Part shown: positions 46,942-55,312 of the stretch, one piece after another
Layout of the letters: every line of letters starts with the position of its first letter
Numbering within the stretch: the first letter of the stretch is position 1
Assembly: GCF_002101555.1 (NCBI RefSeq)
Contig: NZ_LQOL01000058.1
Location: 124,001 to 188,000 of the forward strand
Source: Mycolicibacterium canariasense
GTDB lineage: Bacteria; Actinomycetota; Actinomycetes; Mycobacteriales; Mycobacteriaceae
Length of the DNA stretch: 64,000 nucleotides
Reading direction: 5' to 3'
Notes under the pieces: model-generated
Told to the model about the DNA's origin: nothing
Databases searched by the model: none
The model's input: the letters and a program-made list of their open reading frames with translations, nothing else
Made by a program: the position numbers and the translations under genes

Positions 46942-46990
46942 GCCGTCAGTCAAGCACCACCGAATCCGCGGTGGCCGGCGGCCGCCCCGG

Positions 46991-47003
46991 TAGGGTTTCG
47001 GCC
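46991..47003 (+). promoter_or_regulatory. Leaderless promoter of the TetR-family gene
   Basis: TAGGGT (46991-46996), then seven bases, then ATG 47004. This is an exact match to the leaderless arrangement and supports this start over the in-frame GTG at 46971. Confidence 0.5.
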
Positions 47004-47642
47004 ATGCAGGATGCGGCGGGATCCAGTTCGTCCCCGCAGGCTGATTCGACCATGGTGGAGCGGATCCGCGACACCGCGATGGCGTGCATCGCCGAGCGGG
47101 GTGTGGCGGGTACGTCGCTACGCACCATCGCCGACGCGGCCGAGGTGAGTGTGGGCCTCATCCAGCACTACTTCGGCAGCAAGGCGAATTTGATCGCGGC
47201 GATCGACGAGCACGTGCTGCAGGTGTACGGCCGGTTGCTCGAGGAGCCCGAGCCGGCACCGCAGGACGACCCGGACATCTATCGCGGCGGGACGGCACGG
47301 TTGTTCATCGAACGTCCGGACGTGGTGGATTATGTCGCCCGGGTGCTCACCGAGGAGGGACCGACCGGTGCCACCATCTTCGACGGACTGGTCAAGATCA
47401 GTGCCACCCAGGGCGAGACGTTCACCGCCCGAGGGCTGGCCAGGCCCGATCTCGATCCGGTGTGGTCGGTGCTCAACCCGGTGCTGGTGCGGGTCGCGGC
47501 CAGCGTGTTACGCAGGCACGTCGAACGGCACATCCCCGGACCGCTGTACAGCCCGGAACAGACCGTGCGCTGGGACGAGGCCACCACCAACCTGATCCGC
47601 CACGGTCAGCTCCGCCCCGGCCCGGAGCCGACTGAGGACTGA
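47004..47642 (+). CDS. TetR-family transcriptional regulator
   Basis: This 212-residue regulator has the helix-turn-helix near the N-terminus (GTSLRTIADAAEVSVGLIQHYFGSK) and a ligand-binding region that is unassigned (LIAAIDEHVLQVYGR...). ATG 47004 is preferred because TAGGGT lies seven bases before it. It is divergent from the SCO6745 gene and convergent with the GntR gene, 7 bases away. The target may be the neighbouring gene. Confidence 0.92.
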   Translation: MQDAAGSSSSPQADSTMVERIRDTAMACIAERGVAGTSLRTIADAAEVSVGLIQHYFGSKANLIAAIDEHVLQVYGRLLEEPEPAPQDDPDIYRGGTARLFIERPDVVDYVARVLTEEGPTGATIFDGLVKISATQGETFTARGLARPDLDPVWSVLNPVLVRVAASVLRRHVERHIPGPLYSPEQTVRWDEATTNLIRHGQLRPGPEPTED

Positions 47643-47649
47643 GCCGGCG

Positions 47650-48354
47650 TCAGCCATCCTCGGCGACCGCGCGGGCCGCCTCGTCGATGATGGCGCGCAT
47701 CGCGCTTTCGGCACCCGCCTCATCGCGCAGCCGCACGGCGCGGGCCACCTCGTCGTGCAGCTCGATGGCCGCCGGGTTGGGCAGCTCCGGCATCATCCCG
47801 TGGTGGGTGCGCCCGGTGAGCACCTCGGCGACGACGGCGTTGAGGGCGCGGAACATCTCGTTGCCGCTGGCTTCCAGCAGGGTTTGGTGAAAGATCTTGT
47901 CCGCCTGCAGGTATGCCACCAAATCACCGGACCGGCCATGGACCACCATGTCGGACACCGCGGCGGCCATGATGCGGCACTGATGCGCGTTGGCCCGGCG
48001 CGCCGCGAGCGCCGCTGCCGCCGGCTCGAACCCGCGGCGTAGCTCCGACAGCGAGACCAATTGGGCGGCCCGGTCCCCGGATTCGAGTCGCCAGCGAATC
48101 ACCATGGGGTCGAACACATTCCAGTTTGCGGCGGGCTGGATGGTGATGCCGACCCGGCGGCGCGAGGCCACCAACCCCATCGACTCGAGCACGCGAATCG
48201 CCTCGCGCGCGACGCTGCGGGACACGCCGTGTTCGGCGCTCACCCCCTCGAGTGTGATCACCGCGCCGGGTGGGTACTTCCCCGACACCACGGCGGCGCC
48301 CAGAGCGGTCAGCACGTTGTCGTGCAACGCGCTGACGTTTGGCGAGGCACTCAC
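47650..48354 (-). CDS. GntR-family (FadR subfamily) regulator, probably of gluconate genes
   Basis: This 234-residue FCD-type GntR regulator has an N-terminal winged helix (GAVITLEGVSAEHGVSRSVAREAIRVLESMGLV) and a helical FCD effector domain (LRRGFEPAAAALAARRAN, HQTLLEASGNEM, HDEVARAVRLRD) with a metal-binding histidine set. GTG 48354 is chosen from the reading frame. It is divergent from gntK-gntP across a 122-base interval holding candidate operators, so it most likely controls gluconate uptake and phosphorylation. Confidence 0.9.
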   Translation of the reverse strand: MSASPNVSALHDNVLTALGAAVVSGKYPPGAVITLEGVSAEHGVSRSVAREAIRVLESMGLVASRRRVGITIQPAANWNVFDPMVIRWRLESGDRAAQLVSLSELRRGFEPAAAALAARRANAHQCRIMAAAVSDMVVHGRSGDLVAYLQADKIFHQTLLEASGNEMFRALNAVVAEVLTGRTHHGMMPELPNPAAIELHDEVARAVRLRDEAGAESAMRAIIDEAARAVAEDG

Positions 48355-48395
48355 GGTTACATCGTGTCATAACTTCGTCGGTCGAGATTTAAAGC

Positions 48396-48443
48396 AGATC
48401 TATCTGTGATCTTCTTGCAATAGTCATATCTTTGCGGCAAGCT
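48396..48443 (+). promoter_or_regulatory. gntK promoter and candidate GntR operator
   Basis: AGATC-N7-GATCT (48396-48412) is an inverted repeat in an AT-rich part of the interval. TTGCAA (48415-48420) and CAAGCT (48438-48443) are separated by 17 bases, a -35/-10 pair for gntK. The operator would block access to this promoter. Confidence 0.5.
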
Positions 48444-48476
48444 ATGTGAGGTCAACCACAGCAAGGGCAGGTAGCA

Positions 48477-48992
48477 ATGGTTCTCAGGCCGGCGTCGCCG
48501 ATCGTCGTCATGGGCGTCTCGGGATCCGGGAAGTCGACGGTCGGCGCGGCTCTGGCGCAGCGGCTCCGGGTGCCGTTCGCCGACGCGGACGACTTTCACC
48601 CGGCCGCCAACATCGAGAAGATGAAGGCGGGTCATCCCCTCGACGACGATGATCGTCGTCCGTGGCTGGAGGCCATCGGCCAATGGCTGGGGGAGCACTG
48701 CGGCGACGGCGGGGTGATGAGCTGCTCGGCGCTCAAGCGCCGGTACCGCGATCAGCTGCGTGAGCACTGCGCGAGCACCGAGTTCCTGCACCTGAGCGGC
48801 ACACCGGAGATCATCGGTGCCCGTCAGGCCAGCAGGCCGGGCCACTTCATGCCGGCCTCGCTGCTGGCATCCCAATTCGACACCTTGGAACCGCTGGAGC
48901 AGGACGAGGCAGGTGTCGTCATCGACGTCGGCCGCAGCATCGACTCCATCGTCGACACCTACATCTCACTCACCGGAGGAGAGCCCCGATGA
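48477..48992 (+). CDS. gntK: Gluconokinase
   Basis: GntK phosphorylates D-gluconate at position 6 with ATP, feeding the pentose-phosphate pathway. The 171-residue P-loop kinase has Walker A GVSGSGKST at about residues 14-22, FADADDFHPAANIEKMKAG, PLDDDDRRPWLEAIGQWL and CSALKRRYRDQLRE, all typical of gluconokinases. The stop overlaps the gntP start (ATGA). It is under a divergent GntR-family regulator. Confidence 0.94.
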   Translation: MVLRPASPIVVMGVSGSGKSTVGAALAQRLRVPFADADDFHPAANIEKMKAGHPLDDDDRRPWLEAIGQWLGEHCGDGGVMSCSALKRRYRDQLREHCASTEFLHLSGTPEIIGARQASRPGHFMPASLLASQFDTLEPLEQDEAGVVIDVGRSIDSIVDTYISLTGGEPR

Positions 48993-50386
48993 TCGACACC
49001 GTCACCCTGCTGGCCGACGCCCCCAAGCTCGTGGAGCCGGTTGCCGCAGCGCCGCAGCTGATCCTGGCCTTCCTCGTCGGCATCGGCGTCATCGTCGTGC
49101 TGATCACGGTGGTCAAGCTGCATCCGTTCCTGGCGCTCATCTTCGGCGGGCTGACCGTGGGATTGGTTGCCGGCGAGAATCTCACCAAGGTGCTGAAATC
49201 GTTCACCGACGGTTTCGGGTCGACAGCGGCCAGCGTGGGCATCCTCATCGCGCTCGGCGCCATGTTCGCCAAACTGCTCGCCGACTCCGGCGGCGCCGAC
49301 GAGATCGTCGACACCATCGTGGGTGCCGCCTCACCGCGCATGTTGCCGTGGGCCATGGCACTGGTCGGTGCGATCATCGGCCTGCCGATGTTCTTCGAGA
49401 TCGGTCTGGTGCTGTTGATGCCGGTCATCTACCTGGTGTCCCGGCGGTCGCAGCAGTCGCTGATCACCATCGGCATCCCCGCCCTGGCCGGCCTGTCGGC
49501 GATGCACGGTTTCGTGCCGCCGCACCCGGGGCCGCTGACCGCGGTCGGCCTGCTCAACGCCGACCTGGGCATCACCCTGGGTCTCGGTGTGCTGGTGGCC
49601 ATCCCGACGATCATCGTGGCGGGCCCGCTGTTCGGCCGGCTGGCCGGAACCTGGGTGGTGGTGGACGCACCGGACACCTTCGACGCCGACCCGCAGGCCG
49701 AGGGCGCCCAGCAGCGACATCCGTCATTCGGCATCACCCTGTTCTCGGTGCTGCTACCGGTCGCGCTGATGCTCGGCAAGGCGCTCGCCGACATCTTCAT
49801 CGACGACGAAAAGCAATGGCTCCGACAGATTCTCGACGCCCTGGGCACTCCGCTCGTCGCGCTGCTGCTCGCCGTCGTCGTCGGGATCTTCACCCTCGGC
49901 AAGGGCGCCGGCATGAGCCGCGCCGCGATCACCGGTTGCATCGAATCGAGCCTGCCCCCGGTCGCGGGCATCATCCTGATCGTCGCCGCGGGCGGCGGCT
50001 TCAAGCAGGTGCTGGTCGACAGCGGCATCGGCACCATGCTGGCCCGGTGGGCCGAGGGTGTGCACATCTCGGTGCTGGTACTGGCCTGGGTGCTGGCCGT
50101 GCTGATCCGGTTGGCGACGGGCTCGGCCACGGTGGCCACCATCACCGCGTCGTCGTTGATACTCGGCCTGGTCGAAGGCATGAGCACCGGCCAGGTATCG
50201 CTGGTGGTGCTGGCCGTCGGCGCCGGATCGCTGTTCTTCTCGCACGTCAACGACGCCGGATTCTGGTTGGTCAACCAGTACTTCCGGCTCAGCGTCGGTC
50301 AGACCATCAAGACCTGGTCGATCATGGAGACGGTGCTGTCGGTCAGTGGTCTGGCGGTCGTCCTGATCCTGGATATCTTCGTGTAG
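48989..50386 (+). CDS. gntP: Gluconate:H+ symporter GntP
   Basis: This 465-residue permease of the GntP family has 12 or so predicted helices. LKLHPFLALIFGGLTVGLVAGE, GSTAASVGILIALGAMFAKLLADSGGAD, and GLPMFFEIGLVLLMPVIYLVSRRS with SAMHGFVPPHPGPLTAV are signature blocks. It carries gluconate into the cell for GntK. The final residues lie just before a repeated GCGCTGTGTAGCGCT segment. Confidence 0.95.
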   Translation: MIDTVTLLADAPKLVEPVAAAPQLILAFLVGIGVIVVLITVVKLHPFLALIFGGLTVGLVAGENLTKVLKSFTDGFGSTAASVGILIALGAMFAKLLADSGGADEIVDTIVGAASPRMLPWAMALVGAIIGLPMFFEIGLVLLMPVIYLVSRRSQQSLITIGIPALAGLSAMHGFVPPHPGPLTAVGLLNADLGITLGLGVLVAIPTIIVAGPLFGRLAGTWVVVDAPDTFDADPQAEGAQQRHPSFGITLFSVLLPVALMLGKALADIFIDDEKQWLRQILDALGTPLVALLLAVVVGIFTLGKGAGMSRAAITGCIESSLPPVAGIILIVAAGGGFKQVLVDSGIGTMLARWAEGVHISVLVLAWVLAVLIRLATGSATVATITASSLILGLVEGMSTGQVSLVVLAVGAGSLFFSHVNDAGFWLVNQYFRLSVGQTIKTWSIMETVLSVSGLAVVLILDIFV

Positions 50387-50398
50387 CGCTGTGTAGCG

Positions 50399-50725
50399 CT
50401 AGGGGCTCTGCCTGGGGCGGGTGTCGACCTGCGGCACCTTCACCCAGCCCGGGTTGTTCACGAAGTCGGCGAGGCACCCGGGCAAACCGCGGCACGCGAT
50501 GATCGCCCCGGCACTGGGCGCGGCCCCGATGGCCGGCGGCGGGGTGACCACCAGATCGCAGTTGGTGGTGTAGGCGCCGACCTGCTGCTTGCCGACCAGC
50601 ACACCTTGATTCGGACACGTCGCCACCGCTGCCGCGGGTTCGGACAGCACGGCCGGGCCGACGAGCGCGGCGACCGCACCGCCGGCGATCAGGCCGGCGG
50701 CCGCCCAACGCGACACCCTGTGCAT
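50399..50725 (-). CDS. Small secreted protein with signal peptide
   Basis: This 108-residue protein has a signal sequence (residues 1-33, ending near AAAVATC), followed by a mature part of about 75 residues with four Cys (TCPNQG, TNCDLV, IACRGL, GCLADF) that could form two disulphides. The sequence PPAIGAAPSAGA is Ala/Pro rich. It is a typical small mycobacterial exported protein, with no named family. The start is ATG 50725. Its stop is close to gntP, in the convergent direction. Confidence 0.75.
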   Translation of the reverse strand: MHRVSRWAAAGLIAGGAVAALVGPAVLSEPAAAVATCPNQGVLVGKQQVGAYTTNCDLVVTPPPAIGAAPSAGAIIACRGLPGCLADFVNNPGWVKVPQVDTRPRQSP

Positions 50726-50746
50726 GTTCTGAGAATACGCTGGATG

Positions 50747-51679
50747 TCACGCCGATTTCGGGCCCGGCGCCGGCCGCGGCCAGTCACGCACGGGCAGCGG
50801 GCCCGCCGGTGGCCGAAGCCGGTCCAGCACCGCCCGCAGCGGCGGCCACCCGGCGCGGCCGCGCCGGGTGACCGCGTACGTGGTCAGCACGACGCTGGGG
50901 TCGGCGAGGTGCATCACCCTGACTCCGGGCATGGTGGGGCGGCCCACCGGCAGGAGCCCGACACCGTAGCCGCCGATGATGAGGTCCTCCACCAGGTCCA
51001 GGCTGTCGATCTGATGGGCGATGCGCGGTGTGAAGCCGGCCAGCGCACCCAGCGCGCGCAGCGCCACCTCGTCGGCGGTGTTGCGCGAGTTGACAATCCA
51101 CGCGCGGTCCGCGTAGGCGCTGATGTCGACCGGTGCATCGGTATGTCCGGCTTGCTCCGGAACGCCCAGGCCCCACGGGATCGACCACAGCGGCACCGTT
51201 TCCAGCACCGGGCTGGGCGCCGCGGGGGCGAGGTTGTAGTCGTAGGTGAGCGCCAGGTCCAGATCATCATCGGTGAGCAGACGGAACGCCTCGATCGGTT
51301 CGTACTCGCTGATCACGATGTCGATACCGGGATGGTGGGCCGTCAGCTCCGGCACGATGGGCAGCAGCGAGACGCGGATCCCGGTCGCGAAGCCCCCGAC
51401 CCGCAGGGTTCCCGCGGGTTCGGCGTGCGGATCGAGATCCAGTCGGGCCGCGTCGAGGGCGGCCAGGATCGTCACGGCGTGATCGGCGAGGCGCCGACCG
51501 GCCGGCGTGAGCCGGACCCGCCGGCCGTCCGGTTCGATGAGCGTGGCACCGGTTTCCTTGGCGAGCGCGGCCAGCTGCTGCGAGACCGTCGACGTGGTCA
51601 GGTGGTGGGCATCGGCAACCGCACGCATCGAACCGAGCCGCGACAAGGTCAGCAACAGTTGTAGTCGGCGGGGATCCAT
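50747..51679 (-). CDS. LysR-family transcriptional regulator
   Basis: This 310-residue regulator has an N-terminal winged helix (RRLQLLLTLSRLGSMRAVADAHHLTTSTVSQQLAALAKETGATL) and a periplasmic-binding-like effector domain. ATG 51679 is preferred; the open frame extends upstream into the interval. It is divergent from the thioesterase-like gene with 59 bases between the start codons, so it probably regulates it. The effector is unknown. Confidence 0.92.
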   Translation of the reverse strand: MDPRRLQLLLTLSRLGSMRAVADAHHLTTSTVSQQLAALAKETGATLIEPDGRRVRLTPAGRRLADHAVTILAALDAARLDLDPHAEPAGTLRVGGFATGIRVSLLPIVPELTAHHPGIDIVISEYEPIEAFRLLTDDDLDLALTYDYNLAPAAPSPVLETVPLWSIPWGLGVPEQAGHTDAPVDISAYADRAWIVNSRNTADEVALRALGALAGFTPRIAHQIDSLDLVEDLIIGGYGVGLLPVGRPTMPGVRVMHLADPSVVLTTYAVTRRGRAGWPPLRAVLDRLRPPAGPLPVRDWPRPAPGPKSA

Positions 51680-51738
51680 CCGCCCATTGTGCGGCCCCGA
51701 ACCACGGCTTCGTCGCGCCGCTGTGCGACGATGCGCCG

Positions 51739-52548
51739 ATGGCACGTCCGTTTCATTTCAGCCAGGTCGAGGAGGGCACCTTCGTGCCCACCGAGTACGC
51801 GCAGAGCCACTGGGGTCCGGACCACCTCAACGGGCCGGCGCTCGTCGGTCTGGTGGCGCGCGCGCTGGAAACCGCGTTCGGGCGTCCCGAATTCCTGCCG
51901 GCCCGGCTGACGGTCGATCTTTTCAAGGCCGCCCGCGGTGTACCGACGACCGCCAAACTCGCCCTGGTCCGCGACGGTCATCGCGTCCGCAATGCCGAGT
52001 GTGAGCTGATCCAGGACGGCGTGCCGGTGGTCCGCGCGGTCATGGTGCAGTATCGCCTCTCGGCGCCGCCGCGCGGCCGGGAATGGGTTCCGTCGACGAG
52101 CTTCACGGGCCCGGTCCAGCGGGACGACACCAGGGGAATCGGCATCTGCAGCGATGACGTCGGTTGGACGGGCGCCATCGCCGATCACCAGAACACCTCG
52201 CGCAAGCGTTTCGTCAACCGGACCATCGCCGTCGTCGAGGGCGATACGAACTCGCCGTTCGTGCGAGCCGCCATGGCCGCCGAGGGCACCAGCCTGGTCA
52301 CCAATCTCGGCACGGCGGGCGTCGGGTACATCAACGGCGACCTGACCGTGGCGCTGTCCCGGCTACCCAGCGACGAGTGGATCGGCGTTCAGGCCGACTC
52401 GCACTGGACCTCGGACGGCATCTCGGTGGGCACGTCGACCCTCTTCGACGGTGTCGGCCCGGTCGGGACCGGCATGGTGACCGCCGTCGCCAATCCGGCC
52501 GCGCAGATCGACTTCGCCAACGACCCGTTTCCCGAACGGACCCGCTGA
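51739..52548 (+). CDS. Thioesterase-like (double hotdog) protein
   Basis: This 269-residue protein has the acyl-CoA thioesterase-like double hotdog fold. N-terminal hotdog: SQVEEGTFVPTEYAQSHWGPDHLNGPALVGLVARALE. C-terminal half: VTNLGTAGVGYINGDLTVALSRLPSDEWIGVQADSHWTSDGISVGTSTLFDGVGPVGTG. It resembles mycobacterial members of the 4HBT_3 type. The substrate is unknown. It is next to a LysR-type regulator and an isochorismatase-like hydrolase. Confidence 0.85.
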   Translation: MARPFHFSQVEEGTFVPTEYAQSHWGPDHLNGPALVGLVARALETAFGRPEFLPARLTVDLFKAARGVPTTAKLALVRDGHRVRNAECELIQDGVPVVRAVMVQYRLSAPPRGREWVPSTSFTGPVQRDDTRGIGICSDDVGWTGAIADHQNTSRKRFVNRTIAVVEGDTNSPFVRAAMAAEGTSLVTNLGTAGVGYINGDLTVALSRLPSDEWIGVQADSHWTSDGISVGTSTLFDGVGPVGTGMVTAVANPAAQIDFANDPFPERTR

Positions 52549-52561
52549 GACTGCCTCGATC

Positions 52562-53104
52562 TCAATCCGGCAGGCAGTTCGCACAATCGGTGACGGCGGC
52601 TCGCATATTGCGCTGCATCATGGCCAGCGCTGCGCGCCCCAGATCCGCGTCGATGTGGGCCACCGCGTCGGCAGGTATCACGATGTCGAAGTGCCGGACA
52701 TAGGCATCGAGGGCGCTGTACATGATGCATTGCTCGGTGACTTGCCCGGTGAGGATGACCATCTTGGTGCCCAAGCGCTGCAGCAGGTAATCCAACGGTG
52801 TGGCGTAGAAGACGCTGTGGCGGACCTTGGTGACGAACAACGCGTCGGGCGCCGGCACCAGCGGCTTGACCAGGTCGGGGCGCCGGCCGTGCACCGCGCC
52901 GCGCACGATGTCGTCGGTGCTCGCGGTGAAATCCCCGCGATTGTCGTTGACGTACACCAGATCCACTCCGTCGTGGTCGCGGGCGCGCTCGGCCAAGGCG
53001 GCCAGCGGCGCCACGATGGGCCCGACGTTGTCGGCCAGCGCGTCGGCGTCTTCGTGCCGGTAGTCGTTGAACATGTCGACCACCAGTAGGGCGCAGTCAC
53101 TCAT
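52562..53104 (-). CDS. Isochorismatase-like cysteine hydrolase
   Basis: This 180-residue protein has the catalytic triad context of the family: LLVVDMFNDY (Asp), TKVRHSVFYATPLDYLL (Lys) and LTGQVTEQCIMYSALDAYVR (Cys). The cis-peptide region GQVTEQC is intact. Members hydrolyse nicotinamide, N-carbamoyl compounds or similar amides. ATG 53104 gives SDCALLVVD; an earlier start in the frame adds 11 residues. The C-terminus has two Cys (TDCANCLPD). The interval 53105-53387 holds only a TACGGT -10 candidate at 53325. Confidence 0.88.
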   Translation of the reverse strand: MSDCALLVVDMFNDYRHEDADALADNVGPIVAPLAALAERARDHDGVDLVYVNDNRGDFTASTDDIVRGAVHGRRPDLVKPLVPAPDALFVTKVRHSVFYATPLDYLLQRLGTKMVILTGQVTEQCIMYSALDAYVRHFDIVIPADAVAHIDADLGRAALAMMQRNMRAAVTDCANCLPD

Positions 53105-53387
53105 CCGGCCTGGGTACCCGCATAACGATTGGGTCACGCCTTCGATCGCGATCTGCTAAGAAAACCCGGCAAACCTTGAGATTGATTCAGGAATTCTCGG
53201 CCATTCTGGATCACTCCTCAGCGGTGCCCACGAAATTGCGAGACATCTCACGCCCGGTGCGTGTAACGCCCGAAACCGTGGGCCGCCAAGCGAGTTCGCG
53301 GCTCTCGACTGGTTTCGATGGTCACGTACGGTGGAATCCGGGTCGGGGAATCCACATCTGAACGACTCGAAGGAACACCCGATCATC

Positions 53388-53780
53388 ATGAATTTCATGC
53401 CGAATCCCCGAATGACCATCGTCGCACTGGCCGCGGGAAGCCTGCTAAGCGCGGGCGCGGCCGCCTTGGCACCGACGGCTTCTGCCGCACCGGTCGACTG
53501 CAGCCGCCAGGCGCTGGACGCGACGGTGCAGCAGACCACCGGTGCTGCGCAGGGCTACCTGAACGCCCATCCGGGCGCCAACCAGGCGGTGTCCGCCATC
53601 TACACCCAACCGCGTGACGTGGCCTCGGCGAACATCCGGGCCTACTTCAATGCCAACCCGCAGGAGTACTTCGACCTGCGCGGCATTCTGGCGCCGATCG
53701 GCGACAAGCAGCGTGCGTGCAACACGCAGGTGTTGTCACCCGAATTGGCTTCGGCGTACCACGAATTCATGGCAGGTTGA
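53388..53780 (+). CDS. Secreted haemophore-like (MHB-type) protein
   Basis: This 130-residue protein has a signal peptide (MTIVALAAGSLLSAGAAALAPTASAA) followed by a mature domain of about 100 residues with two Cys (VDCSRQALDA and RACNTQVL) that likely form a disulphide. The repeats PGANQAVSAIYTQPRD and ANIRAYFNANPQEYFDLRGILAPI are typical of the mycobacterial haemophore haem-binding (Rv0203-like) family. Haem binding is inferred from the family. ATG 53388 is favoured, with ATG 53397 as an alternative. No IdeR-type box was recognised upstream. Confidence 0.85.
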   Translation: MNFMPNPRMTIVALAAGSLLSAGAAALAPTASAAPVDCSRQALDATVQQTTGAAQGYLNAHPGANQAVSAIYTQPRDVASANIRAYFNANPQEYFDLRGILAPIGDKQRACNTQVLSPELASAYHEFMAG

Positions 53781-53787
53781 CGATGCT

Positions 53788-53829
53788 CGGTTTCGTCGGC
53801 CACCCAGGTACGGGTGGCCGACGAAACCG
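53788..53829. terminator. Perfect 18-bp stem terminator
   Basis: CGGTTTCGTCGGCCACCC (53788-53805) pairs without mismatch with 53812-53829, with an AGGTAC loop, and is followed by TTTC. It lies between the convergent haemophore-like and RDD genes and probably stops transcription from both sides. Confidence 0.8.
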
Positions 53830-53831
53830 TT

Positions 53832-54305
53832 TCATGTCCTGACGACCTGCGTACCACCGGCCAGATCGTCGTGTGTGCCTTGGCGCCACGGACTGTTCTT
53901 GATCGACACCGCGATGAGCACGTAGGCGATGAAGGCCAGCAGCCAGCCCACGTACGGGATCATCGCCAGCAGGGTGAACGAGTTGCGGATTGCCGACTGT
54001 TTGAGGTCGGGATGCGGGCGGCCATGTGGCCCGCGAACCTCCAGCCCCAACAACTTCTTGCCGGGCGTCCAGCCGACGGCCACCTCGAACGCCACGAAGT
54101 AGATGAATGTCAGTAGGCCCGAAAACAGGCCAGTGACAAGGATATTCGACAGCCCGTCCAGTGACACCACGGCGAAGACGCTGGCGATGTTGACGATGAC
54201 ACCGTCGATGACGCGGGCGAAGAAGCGCCTGCCGAGATTGCCCGCCACGGCGGGTGTGGGCGCCGGTGACCGCCATCGCTGCGGTCCGTAATCACCAGTG
54301 GTCAT
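53832..54305 (-). CDS. RDD-family membrane protein
   Basis: This 157-residue membrane protein has the RDD-type start (RRFFARVIDGVIVNIAS, Arg and Asp of the name motif) and three predicted helices. It includes the segment TPGKKLLGLEVRGPHGRP and ends in NSPWRQGTHDDLAGGTQVV, typical of the family. Function is unknown; some relatives are ion exchangers. ATG 54305 starts on the divergent side of the EamA gene. Confidence 0.9.
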   Translation of the reverse strand: MTTGDYGPQRWRSPAPTPAVAGNLGRRFFARVIDGVIVNIASVFAVVSLDGLSNILVTGLFSGLLTFIYFVAFEVAVGWTPGKKLLGLEVRGPHGRPHPDLKQSAIRNSFTLLAMIPYVGWLLAFIAYVLIAVSIKNSPWRQGTHDDLAGGTQVVRT

Positions 54306-54319
54306 GGCGCCAATCTACG

Positions 54320-54378
54320 CATGAAAGCATTGTTTGGTTTTCATGAACGATATATCCGCACATATCACGTGGACGTGA
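54320..54378. promoter_or_regulatory. Two inverted repeats in the RDD-EamA interval
   Basis: CATGAAA (54320-54326) pairs with TTTCATG (54339-54345), and TCACGT (54365-54370) with ACGTGA (54373-54378) across two bases. The region is AT-rich compared with surrounding DNA. Both are candidate operators for divergent control. The regulator is unknown. Confidence 0.4.
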
Positions 54379-54405
54379 ACATTGCGGCTGCCGTTCAATG
54401 CAGAG

Positions 54406-55278
54406 GTGACCACCACGACCGCCCGTGACGGCGCCCTCATGGCCATCACCGCAATGTGTTCGGTACAGCTCGGTGCCGCGATCGCGGTGGGGCTCATCGA
54501 CGATATCGGCGCCGAGGGCGCGGCGTGGTTGCGTCTGATGTGGGCCGGTGTGTTGATGCTGATCCTGGTGCGCCCTCGACCCTCGGCGTTCAGTCGATCG
54601 GCATTCGGAACCTGCGTCGTGCTCGGAGTGGTGACCGCCGGTATCACGCTGCTCTTCATGATGGCGCTGGCTCGTATCCCGCTGGGGGTCGCCAGTGCAC
54701 TGGAATTCCTCGGGCCGCTCGCCGTCGCGGTGGCCAAAGGCTCCGGCCGGTACCGGCTGCTGTGGCCCGGACTGGCGGCCGGCGGGGTGCTGCTGCTGAC
54801 CGAACCGTGGACCGGATCGGTCGACCCGGTGGGCGTGCTGTACGCGCTGGGTTCGGCGGTGTGCTGGGGGCTGTACATCCTGTTGACCCAGCGGGTGGGG
54901 GATGCGGTGGCCGGCATCACCGGCCTGGCGGTGTCCATGCCGGTGGCGGGCCTGGTCGCAACCGTGGTGGCAGGTCCGGCGGTGTTCGGCCGGGTCACCC
55001 CGGAGATCCTGCTGATCGGCGTCGGCCTGGCCATCCTGTTGCCGGTCATCCCGTTCGCGCTGGAACTGCTGGCGCTGCGCCGGCTCACCACGGCCTCGTT
55101 CGGCACGCTGATGAGCCTGGAGCCGGCTTTCGCGATGCTGATGGGCTTGATCGTCCTGCACCAGGTACCGGCGCCGCCCGCCGTGCTGGGCATCATCACC
55201 GTCGTCGCGGCCGGGGTCGGCGCCGCCCGCACCGGCGCCCGGTCCGCCCCACCCGTCCCCGCCGAGGCCATGACGTGA
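54406..55278 (+). CDS. EamA/RhtA-family transporter
   Basis: This 290-residue permease has about ten helices and two EamA repeats. Typical blocks are GLIDDIGAEGAAWLRLMWAGVLMLILVRP, MMALARIPLGVASALEFLGPLAVAV, and ALELLALRRLTTASFGTLMSLEPAFAMLMGLIVLHQ with a final EamA signature. Relatives export threonine/homoserine. GTG 54406 is preferred, and TTG 54382 is a possible upstream start. Confidence 0.9.
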   Translation: MTTTTARDGALMAITAMCSVQLGAAIAVGLIDDIGAEGAAWLRLMWAGVLMLILVRPRPSAFSRSAFGTCVVLGVVTAGITLLFMMALARIPLGVASALEFLGPLAVAVAKGSGRYRLLWPGLAAGGVLLLTEPWTGSVDPVGVLYALGSAVCWGLYILLTQRVGDAVAGITGLAVSMPVAGLVATVVAGPAVFGRVTPEILLIGVGLAILLPVIPFALELLALRRLTTASFGTLMSLEPAFAMLMGLIVLHQVPAPPAVLGIITVVAAGVGAARTGARSAPPVPAEAMT

Positions 55279-55312
55279 CGGTTCCCCGGCGAGCGCCGAT
55301 ACCCTCGGAGGA

